Origin: Leptolinea sp964404415
Lineage (GTDB): Bacteria; Chloroflexota; Anaerolineae; Anaerolineales; Anaerolineaceae
DNA length: 22,693 nucleotides
Assembly (NCBI GenBank): GCA_964404415.1
Contig: CAYOKC010000056.1
Coordinates: 1-22,693 of the forward strand
Reading direction: 5' to 3'
Shown: positions 7,822-14,191 of the stretch, one piece after another
Position numbering within the stretch: position 1 is the first letter of the stretch
How the letters are laid out: every line of letters begins with the position of its first letter
Notes under the pieces: generated by a model
Seen by the model: the letters and a program-made list of their open reading frames with translations, nothing else
Told to the model about the DNA's origin: nothing
Database searches by the model: none
Made by a program: the position numbers and the translations under genes

Positions 7822-8331
7822 ATGGTCATTCTTGAAACAGAACGGCTCCAGTTGCGCTATATGAAACAGGAAGACATTCCTTTTCTGGTCACCCTGTGGA
7901 CAGACCCGGAGGTCACCCGCTTCTTGGGAGGGCCCCGTGATGTTTCCAGCCTCAGGGAAGAACTGATTCAAGTTGCGGATAATCCACTGGCACAAACATA
8001 CGTCCTGTGGCCGCTGGAGGAAAAGTCAAGTGGAGAACTGATTGGCCACTGCGGGGTGATTGACAAAGAAGTGGACAATCTGACCGAATACGAGCTTACC
8101 TATGTGCTGGCCAAAAAAGCCTGGGGCAAAGGGTATGCCACCGAGGTCGGCCGCGCGTTGTTAAATTACGCATATCAATACCGGAGTGTCAACCGGCTTA
8201 TCGCGCTGGTTGACCCCGGCAATATCGCTTCAGAAAAAGTAGCCCTGAAACTGGGTATGCACCTTGAGAAGGAAGTTACCCGGCCGGGCGGCAGCATCCG
8301 GCGGGTGTATGCCGTGTTCCTTCCACATTAA
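7822..8331 (+). CDS. GNAT-family N-acetyltransferase (RimJ/RimL-like)
   Basis: A 169-aa acetyltransferase of the Acetyltransf_3 type, which moves an acetyl group from acetyl-CoA to an amino group. It opens with the typical ILETERLQLRYMKQEDIPF strand-helix, has a GHCGVID strand and a YVLAKKAWGKGYATE segment that forms the acetyl-CoA pyrophosphate loop (G-K-G-Y-A-T), and closes with NIASEKVALKLGM. The substrate cannot be read from sequence; relatives acetylate ribosomal proteins, antibiotics or small amines. The ribosome-binding site is weak (GGGGGC). The stop at 8329-8331 is directly followed by the candidate msrA promoter. Confidence 0.88.
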   Translation: MVILETERLQLRYMKQEDIPFLVTLWTDPEVTRFLGGPRDVSSLREELIQVADNPLAQTYVLWPLEEKSSGELIGHCGVIDKEVDNLTEYELTYVLAKKAWGKGYATEVGRALLNYAYQYRSVNRLIALVDPGNIASEKVALKLGMHLEKEVTRPGGSIRRVYAVFLPH

Positions 8332-8332
8332 G

Positions 8333-8375
8333 TTGATACAGAACAAAAAATTCCTCATAATGATCATAATGAGGA
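8333..8375 (+). promoter_or_regulatory. Candidate msrA promoter overlapped by a near-perfect palindrome
   Basis: TTGATA (8333-8338) and CATAAT (8356-8361) are 17 bases apart. A 24-base palindrome at 8352-8375 (arms TCCTCAT and ATGAGGA around a central ATGATCAT, one A/A mismatch) covers the -10 box and the predicted start. This is a usual operator position. The right arm also contains the GAGGAG ribosome-binding site of msrA. Confidence 0.55.
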
Positions 8376-8382
8376 GAATTCC

Positions 8383-8928
8383 ATGACACAACAATCAACC
8401 CAAACCGCCACCCTGGCTGGCGGATGTTTCTGGTGCCTGGAAGCTGTGTTTGACAATCTGCAGGGGGTGACGGATGTAGTCTCCGGTTACACCGGGGGAG
8501 TCACCGTCAACCCGACATACAAACAGGTCTGCACCGGCACAACAGGGCACGCCGAGGTTGTTCAAATCCAATTTGATCCGGATGTGATCACGTATAGAGA
8601 CCTGCTGGAGGTCTTCTTTTCCATACACGATCCCACTACACTGAACCGGCAGGGCGCTGATGTGGGCGAACAGTACCGTTCCGCGATTTTCTATCACATC
8701 GCGGAACAGAAACAAACCGCGGAACAGGTGATCCGTGAATTATCGGAAGAAAAAATATGGGAGGATCCCATAGTCACCGAAGTGACGCCCATCACCACCT
8801 TCTACCCTGCCGAGGATTACCACCAGGAATACTTTGCCAATAACCCCGAACAGGGATATTGCCAGATGGTCGTCAGCCCCAAGGTGGCCAAGTTCCGGAA
8901 GAAATTCGCAAACCGCCTGAAATCCTGA
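8383..8928 (+). CDS. msrA: Peptide-methionine (S)-S-oxide reductase MsrA
   Basis: Reduces the S-epimer of methionine sulfoxide in proteins, a cytoplasmic repair enzyme for oxidative damage. The 181-aa protein has the GGCFWCLE motif at residues 13-20 with catalytic Cys15, GYTGG at residues 35-40, the GHAEVV segment, the D-P-T-T-L-N-R-Q-G-x-D-x-G-x-Q-Y-R-S signature near residue 85, and YHQEYF. A Cys in the C-terminal GYCQ segment may be the resolving residue. A GAGGAG ribosome-binding site precedes the ATG. Its stop is one base from the end of the convergent oxidoreductase gene, with no room for a terminator between them. Confidence 0.97.
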   Translation: MTQQSTQTATLAGGCFWCLEAVFDNLQGVTDVVSGYTGGVTVNPTYKQVCTGTTGHAEVVQIQFDPDVITYRDLLEVFFSIHDPTTLNRQGADVGEQYRSAIFYHIAEQKQTAEQVIRELSEEKIWEDPIVTEVTPITTFYPAEDYHQEYFANNPEQGYCQMVVSPKVAKFRKKFANRLKS

Positions 8929-8929
8929 C

Positions 8930-10351
8930 CTACCACTTGCCGGTGAGGATACGCCCCATACAAACGCCGTTTATACTGGCCTGCATTAACCCGCGGGTCA
9001 GACCGGCGCCGTCACCCAGCACGTGAAGGTTGTGGATGTTGGTCTGGAAGTGCTTGTCCACCACAATGCGGTTGGAATAGAACTTGACCTCCACCCCGTA
9101 CACCAGTGTGTTGTCACCTGAAAGGCCGGGCATGATCTTATCCAGTCCTTCGATCATCTCGATGATATCCACCATGATGCGGTAGGGCAGCACCAGGCTG
9201 AGGTCACCGGGTACGGCATCTTTAAGCGTGGGGCGGATGATGTTCTTGGCCAGGCGTTCCATGGTGGTGCGGCGGCCTCGTTTCAGGTCACCATAGCGTT
9301 GGACCATCACCTTGTTGCCTGAAAGCATGTTTCCCATCTCAGCGATATAGCGCCCGTATTCTATGGGCGTCTTGAACGGCTGGGTGAAGTTCTTTGAGAC
9401 CAGCAGGGCAAAGTTGGTATTGCCTGTCTTGTAGGCTTCATCTTTATAACTGTGCCCATTCACCGTAGCCAGGGTTTCGCCGTATTTCTCTTCAGCCACC
9501 TCTCCGCGCGGGTTCCAGCAAAAGGTACGCACCTTGTCTTCAAAGGTGGGGGTGTAGTAGACAAGTTTGGCCTCGTACAATGAATTATCAATTTCAGCGG
9601 TGATGGCCGCGTCTGTTTCGATGCGGCAGCCGATATCCACCGGGCCTACCTTCGAATGGATGCCGTATTTGCGGCAGATGCCGTTCAACCATTCGCTGCC
9701 CTCACGGCCGATGCCCACCACAACATTCTCCGCGGTGAAGGTGCGTCCATCCGCGATGACCACACCCTTTACCTTCTTTTCACCATCCGGTTGTTCTTCG
9801 ATAATGAAATCCGTCACCGGTGAGTCGAACAGCATGTCGATCTTACGCTTTTCCAGTTCCTTCTGGATGCGCGAGTAAATATCATAGGCTTTTTCGGTGC
9901 CCATATGGCGCACACCGGAGTCGATCAATTTCATGTGGGCTTGAGCCGCGCTGCGGCGGATGGCTTCTACGGTGGGAGTATTTTCGGTGCCGTAAATAGT
10001 GGGGTCAGCCCCAAACCCAACGTACAGCGCGTCGGTATAGTGCAGAATCCTGCGGAATTTTTCAGCGCCAATGTACTGGGCCAGGTCGCCGCCGATTTCG
10101 CCATCTTCATTAATGGAGAGTTTGCCGTCACTGAAGCTGCCGCCGCCGGAAAAACCGGTGGTGATATTGCACGGCTGGCAGTTGACGCAGATACCGGTCT
10201 TGCGCTTGGGACATTTGCGTTTCTCGATGGAGTGGCCTTTTTCAATGAGCAGCACCCGTAGGTCAGGATTATTCTCGCGGATCTCATAAGCGGTGAAAAT
10301 GCCGCCGGGTCCCGCGCCGACAATGATCACATCATACGAATTATCTGGCAT
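8930..10351 (-). CDS. FAD-dependent oxidoreductase, COG2509-like
   Basis: A 473-aa flavoprotein. The N-terminus has the dinucleotide-binding GAGPGG (residues 12-17) followed by an acidic strand end (LLIEKG). A Cys-rich stretch (CPKRKTGICVNCQPC, residues about 43-57) precedes FSGGGSFSDGKLS, and the C-terminus has HVLGDGAGLTRGLMQA, the second FAD contact, all typical of the uncharacterised COG2509 FAD-dependent dehydrogenases. The Cys pattern could bind a metal or take part in redox chemistry. The ATG follows GGAGGAG by 11 bases, and an extended -10 box (TGATACAAT on the minus strand, 10388-10396) lies upstream. The substrate is unknown, and neighbours do not suggest one. Confidence 0.88.
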   Translation of the reverse strand: MPDNSYDVIIVGAGPGGIFTAYEIRENNPDLRVLLIEKGHSIEKRKCPKRKTGICVNCQPCNITTGFSGGGSFSDGKLSINEDGEIGGDLAQYIGAEKFRRILHYTDALYVGFGADPTIYGTENTPTVEAIRRSAAQAHMKLIDSGVRHMGTEKAYDIYSRIQKELEKRKIDMLFDSPVTDFIIEEQPDGEKKVKGVVIADGRTFTAENVVVGIGREGSEWLNGICRKYGIHSKVGPVDIGCRIETDAAITAEIDNSLYEAKLVYYTPTFEDKVRTFCWNPRGEVAEEKYGETLATVNGHSYKDEAYKTGNTNFALLVSKNFTQPFKTPIEYGRYIAEMGNMLSGNKVMVQRYGDLKRGRRTTMERLAKNIIRPTLKDAVPGDLSLVLPYRIMVDIIEMIEGLDKIMPGLSGDNTLVYGVEVKFYSNRIVVDKHFQTNIHNLHVLGDGAGLTRGLMQASINGVCMGRILTGKW

Positions 10352-10427
10352 AGGTCTGCCTGCTCCTCCGGAATAAAAATCGGACGGATTGTATCATTTT
10401 CATAATAAACCGGGATTATCAGGAATT

Positions 10428-10900
10428 CCAGCGGATCAAAACAATTATGTTCGCGCTGGAGACCCTAAGGGTTTTTGAAACCCTTAGGGTCTTGGGGTCG
10501 ATCCGCTGGCTGAGCTTGCCTGCACTGCATGTCGCTTTTTGACATACATGTGTCGAAGCCAGATTCTGGCGCGAGGTGGGCATCCCTTCGATACTGCATA
10601 AAAAACAATACAGCACTTACGCAGGCTCAGGGATCGGGTTGAAGTAGCTTAAAAATCGGAACTAGCGCAAGGTCATGGACATAATCGGGCGGGAGACCCT
10701 TAGGGTTTTGGGTACGTCCGTTGCTGAGCATTTCTATGTCAGATTCAACGCGAGGTGGGCATCCCTTCGATACTACATAAAAAACAATGCAGCACTGCCG
10801 CAGGCTCAGGGATCGGAACTCACTCAAAGCCATGGACATAATTTTGCGGGAGACCCTAAGGGTCTTGGAGTAGATCCAATGGCTTGTCGAAGCCACTTCC
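10428..10900. repeat. Block of degenerate interspersed repeats (MITE/REP-like), non-coding
   Basis: This stretch has no convincing gene. It alternates two repeat types. Type B is centred on a CCCTAAGGG/CCCTTAGGG palindrome at 10463-10471, 10697-10705 and 10854-10862, in a GGAGACCCT..AGGGT context; copies 2 and 3 share an upstream CATGGACATAAT. Type A (AGATTC... GCGAGGTGGGCATCCCTTCG... CAGGCTCAGGGATCGG) occurs at 10561-10637 and 10741-10816 with about 90% identity by eye. The first B copy contains a perfect 15-base hairpin (10460-10474 with 10478-10492, loop TTG), nested in a second perfect 10-base inverted repeat (CCAGCGGATC 10428-10437, GATCCGCTGG 10500-10509). The block ends immediately before the Crp/Fnr gene. 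No target-site duplication or transposase is visible. Confidence 0.85.
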
Positions 10901-10912
10901 ATGGGGCATAAT
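10884..10912 (+). promoter_or_regulatory. Candidate promoter of the Crp/Fnr gene, apparently leaderless
   Basis: TTGTCG (10884-10889) and CATAAT (10907-10912) are separated by 17 bases. The predicted start of transcription falls at about 10918-10920, on the ATG at 10919, and no ribosome-binding site precedes that ATG. The -35 box lies in the end of the repeat block. Confidence 0.45.
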
Positions 10913-10918
10913 CAAACC

Positions 10919-11611
10919 ATGTTCTACCAGCTTCCAATATTCGAGAACCTGTGCCCTTCCTGGGAAAAAGTGCTGCATCTCGGTACGCGCGAAATGTTTT
11001 CACGCGGCAACCGTATCTTTTTCACCCCTGATAAAGTCGACGGGCTGTACTACATCATGGATGGCTCGATCGAGATCAACCTGCACACCGTCCACGGGCC
11101 GGAAAAAGTATTATTTATCGAGGGCAAGGGCTGCATTTTTGGTGAGGTCTCCTGCTTCGTTGGCGGTGACGCCGAAGAAGCCAGCGCCCGCACCCGGTCT
11201 GACACCACGTTGTATTACTTCAAAAAAGAAACCATCGAAAAAGTCATCGCACAGCAATACCCTGCCCAGATGATCGAACTGGTGCAGATACTGGCGTATA
11301 AATCCCGCATGTTCTCTGACCTGCTCACCGATGAATTGATCAGCAACGAATTTACCCGGGTATGCAAGATGCTGGTCTACCTGGTGCGGTTCAAAGAGGT
11401 GAGGATAGACAGCGGGCAGAAGCGGGTTACATTCGTGCCCGATATGACCCAGTTGGATATCGCCCGGCTGATGGGTGTGCACCGCGTCACCGTAACGAAA
11501 GCAATCAGTGAATTGAAACGCCGGGGGATCATCCGTCAGTTCACCCGGAAGTGTCTCGATATCGCCGATTTTCCCCAATTATTGAATCTGGTTGAAGCCA
11601 TAGAAGGGTGA
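10919..11611 (+). CDS. Crp/Fnr-family transcriptional regulator
   Basis: A 230-aa regulator with an N-terminal cyclic-nucleotide-binding-like beta barrel (about residues 5-120, including GLYYIMDGSIEI and IFGEVSCFVGG) and a C-terminal helix-turn-helix (PDMTQLDIARLMGVHRVTVTKAISELKRRGII, about residues 175-206). There is no N-terminal Cys cluster, so it is not an FNR-type iron-sulfur sensor; a small molecule or redox ligand is more likely. The ATG at 10919 gives the canonical FYQLPIFENL opening and matches the predicted transcription start; an ATG at 10901 would add six residues. It ends 137 bases before the aminotransferase gene with a palindrome between them, so it probably controls the catabolic cluster downstream. 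Effector unknown. Confidence 0.9.
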   Translation: MFYQLPIFENLCPSWEKVLHLGTREMFSRGNRIFFTPDKVDGLYYIMDGSIEINLHTVHGPEKVLFIEGKGCIFGEVSCFVGGDAEEASARTRSDTTLYYFKKETIEKVIAQQYPAQMIELVQILAYKSRMFSDLLTDELISNEFTRVCKMLVYLVRFKEVRIDSGQKRVTFVPDMTQLDIARLMGVHRVTVTKAISELKRRGIIRQFTRKCLDIADFPQLLNLVEAIEG

Positions 11612-11634
11612 TTTTTATCCTGTTTTTATATTTT

Positions 11635-11650
11635 TGTAGTTATCACTACA
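11635..11650. promoter_or_regulatory. Candidate Crp/Fnr-type operator TGTAGT-N4-ACTACA
   Basis: A perfect 6-base inverted repeat with a 4-base spacer (TATC). The geometry matches FNR-type sites (TTGAT-N4-ATCAA). It sits 24 bases after the Crp/Fnr gene and 99 bases before the aminotransferase start, where an activator site would be expected. No clear -35 box lies downstream, which would suit an activated promoter. Confidence 0.55.
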
Positions 11651-11748
11651 TTATTTTTCCGTCATACCTATTAGGATTTAAAGGCCAATTACTGGCGTTT
11701 ATCTTATTTCGGCCGGCCAGTCTGCGTACGGCCATGAAGGATTTCATC

Positions 11749-12897
11749 ATGACGGAACATATCAAATTATTCACCCCCGGCCCTGGCGATGTTGACGACC
11801 GAGTACTCGAAGCCCTCAGTCTGCCAGTGATGCGACACTACGGCCCCGATTGGCTCCCGGTTCATGAAGAGATGGACGTGCTGCTTCACAAGCTCTTCCA
11901 GACAAAAAATGACATGTACGTGGTTCCCGGGCCAGCTTCCGCCGTTCTCGATATGGCCATCGGTTCGGTGGTTGAACCAGGCAAGAAGATCATAATCGGC
12001 ACCAACGGCTTTTTCGGCACCCGCCTGATCGATATGGCGCAGGTGCATAATCTGCAGATCGTGCTGATGGAAGCCGCCTGGGGAAAGCCGCTGGAACCTG
12101 ACGCCCTGAGCGCACTAATTAAGGAAAATCCCGATACCGTCGCCTTCGCGATGGTGCATCATGAGACTTCCACCACAGTATTAAACCCGTTGAAGGAACT
12201 GATGGAAGTTGCTCACAACGCCGGACTGGTGACCATTGTCGATACGGTTTCATCACTGGGCGGCGTGAACATTCCCGTGGACGACTGGCACATTGACCTG
12301 TGCATCTGCGGCGCCAATAAATGCATAGAAGCCGTGCCAGGCGTGGCTTTCATCAGCGTCAGCCCGCATGCCTGGCAGGTGATCGACAGTCACCCCGGGC
12401 CCGGAAGCTGGTACCTTGACCTGAAACTCTGGCGGCATTACATCCAGGAATGGGGAAGCTGGCATCCGTCTCCGGTCACCCTGCCGACCAATGTGATCCT
12501 CGCCGCGCGCGAAGGCATCCGCATGATCCTCGACCGCGGCCTTGACGCGCACTTCGCCCGTTACACCCGGGCCAGCAAAGCCATGCGCGCCGGTATGGAA
12601 AGCCTCGGTTTTGAAATGCTCGTTCCGGAAGCCTACGCTTCACCGATCGCCACAGCCGTCAAAGCGCGGCCTGAATTTACGCTCGACGAACTGGTGAAAT
12701 GGCTGATGGATACCCACCGTATCGCGGTCGGCGGCGGCCTGGGCGAACTCACCGGAAAAGTCATTCGCGTGGGTCACCTGGGTAAGGCTGCTGAACGCGA
12801 ATACATGATGGACTTCCTGTTCACCCTCGAAGAATTTCTGCGGCTCAAGAATATTCCTGTTCAATCCGGCAAATGGGTTGCCGGTTTGTTTGAGTAG
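11749..12897 (+). CDS. Class V pyridoxal-phosphate aminotransferase (alanine-glyoxylate / serine-pyruvate type)
   Basis: Transfers an amino group between an amino acid and a 2-oxoacid in the cytoplasm. The 382-aa protein opens with the family's KLFTPGPGDV motif, has a PGPASAVLDMAI cofactor loop, HHETSTTVLNP, the VDTVSSLGG strand with the cofactor Asp, and the Schiff-base Lys191 in GANKC. The C-terminus has the substrate-side segment GKVIRVGHLG. The ATG at 11749 has AAGGA 7 bases upstream; ATG codons further upstream either lack a site or give an unlikely hydrophobic leader. It heads a same-strand cluster with an MFS transporter, an IorAB-type oxidoreductase and an ADP-forming acyl-CoA synthetase, so it most likely supplies the 2-oxoacid for that route. 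The real substrate is unknown. Confidence 0.9.
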   Translation: MTEHIKLFTPGPGDVDDRVLEALSLPVMRHYGPDWLPVHEEMDVLLHKLFQTKNDMYVVPGPASAVLDMAIGSVVEPGKKIIIGTNGFFGTRLIDMAQVHNLQIVLMEAAWGKPLEPDALSALIKENPDTVAFAMVHHETSTTVLNPLKELMEVAHNAGLVTIVDTVSSLGGVNIPVDDWHIDLCICGANKCIEAVPGVAFISVSPHAWQVIDSHPGPGSWYLDLKLWRHYIQEWGSWHPSPVTLPTNVILAAREGIRMILDRGLDAHFARYTRASKAMRAGMESLGFEMLVPEAYASPIATAVKARPEFTLDELVKWLMDTHRIAVGGGLGELTGKVIRVGHLGKAAEREYMMDFLFTLEEFLRLKNIPVQSGKWVAGLFE

Positions 12898-12923
12898 TAA
12901 CTGGAAAAACAGGCGTACTTTTG

Positions 12924-14147
12924 ATGGAAATTGAGAATGTAGAACCGATCAGCCAGGCCCGGGGAAGCACCAATGTCCCCGCGTATGCCTGGGTGATCCT
13001 GGTTGTAACACTGTTGATCGGCGTTTGCGCGCCGTTCAACCAGTTCAAAATTCCTCCGGTGATGCCGGTGTTGATGGAACACTTCGCCATCAACCTGCCG
13101 TCCGCCGGCCTGTTAATGTCTGTATTTGCCATAACAGGTTTGATCTTTGCCATCCCCGCCGGAATGCTGCTGCAGCGATTCGGCCTCAAAACGACCGGCG
13201 TAGTAGCGGGGCTTTGCCTGGTGGCAGGCTCCATCATCGGGGCTGTCTCTACCGGATTCGAGTTATTGCTGTTCAGCCGGTTTGTGGAAGGTATTGGGAT
13301 GGCGCTTATCGGGCTGGTTGGCCCGGCCGCGATTGCCGCCTGGTTTCCGGTTGAATCGCGCGGTCTGCCAATGGGCATCTGGGCTACCTGGGTTTCTCTG
13401 GGCAGCCTTTTTATTTACAGCACTGCGCCGGCCATTGAGACTGCCAACGGATTGACCGCCGTCTGGTGGATTTCGGCGATCATTACGGGCGTGGTTCTTG
13501 TTTTATTTGCCTTTGTATTCCGCCTGCCTTCTGCCCCTGAGACTACCGTGAAACCCGCGGCCGTCAACACCTTTGATGTTATGAAAAAAGGGCTGCGGAA
13601 TAAAGAGATCTGGCACCTGTCACTGGCATTTGGATGTTTCAATTACGCGATCATCGGTGTGATCGCCACTTACTATCCCACATTCCTGAAGGCTGTTCAC
13701 GGATTTTCACTGACCGATGCTTCACTGATAACCAGCATAAAAATGGTTGTGGTCATCATCACGGCCCCGATCGTGGGATGGCTAGTGGATAAAGTCGGGT
13801 CCCCCCGGCGGATCATCCTCTGGTCGTTTGTGGCTCTAGCCGGCTTCATGGCTCTGCCTTTCTCTGTATCCGGCTGGATGATCCCGGTCACCATGGTTTT
13901 ACAGGGTGTTCTGGCCGGGGCCATTCCCACCTGCACATTCACATCGGTACCGGCAATCACCGGTAAAGATATTCCAGCCGGGATCGGTCTGTCCATCGTG
14001 CAGATCGGGCAGAACCTGGGTCAATTGCTCGGTCCGGTTCTGTTTGGAGCTCTCGTTCAAACGGTAGGATGGACAGCTGCCGGACTATTGACCATTCCGA
14101 TCCTGGTTATTGGCTTTTTTGAGATCAAAAGAACTTCCATGAAATAG
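12924..14147 (+). CDS. Major facilitator superfamily transporter
   Basis: A 407-aa inner-membrane protein with about 12 hydrophobic segments in two halves separated by a charged loop near residues 205-230 (VKPAAVNTFDVMKKGLRNKE). The first half has the NQFKIPPVMPVLMEHF and AGLLMSVFAITGLIFAIPAGMLLQRFG segments, the second a GWLVDKVGSPRRII motif A copy. The ATG at 12924 is used; a TTG just before it at 12921 would add one residue, and the only purine-rich site is AGG about 10 bases upstream. It lies 26 bases after the aminotransferase stop and 44 bases before the oxidoreductase gene, so it probably imports the amino acid or 2-oxoacid used by the cluster, or exports the acid product. Confidence 0.9.
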   Translation: MEIENVEPISQARGSTNVPAYAWVILVVTLLIGVCAPFNQFKIPPVMPVLMEHFAINLPSAGLLMSVFAITGLIFAIPAGMLLQRFGLKTTGVVAGLCLVAGSIIGAVSTGFELLLFSRFVEGIGMALIGLVGPAAIAAWFPVESRGLPMGIWATWVSLGSLFIYSTAPAIETANGLTAVWWISAIITGVVLVLFAFVFRLPSAPETTVKPAAVNTFDVMKKGLRNKEIWHLSLAFGCFNYAIIGVIATYYPTFLKAVHGFSLTDASLITSIKMVVVIITAPIVGWLVDKVGSPRRIILWSFVALAGFMALPFSVSGWMIPVTMVLQGVLAGAIPTCTFTSVPAITGKDIPAGIGLSIVQIGQNLGQLLGPVLFGALVQTVGWTAAGLLTIPILVIGFFEIKRTSMK

Positions 14148-14191
14148 CATTGCTGTTTCAATTATTCGGTTAATTTACAGGAGTAAAACAA

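Noticed and set aside
10428..10900. CRISPR array
   Set aside because: Repeats are too few, too long and unequal, spacers are not of constant size, and no cas gene is nearby.
10419..10911. Short open frames on both strands in the repeat block
   Set aside because: Their predicted peptides come from the A/B repeat words (for example KTLRVS repeated), with no ribosome-binding site or known domain.
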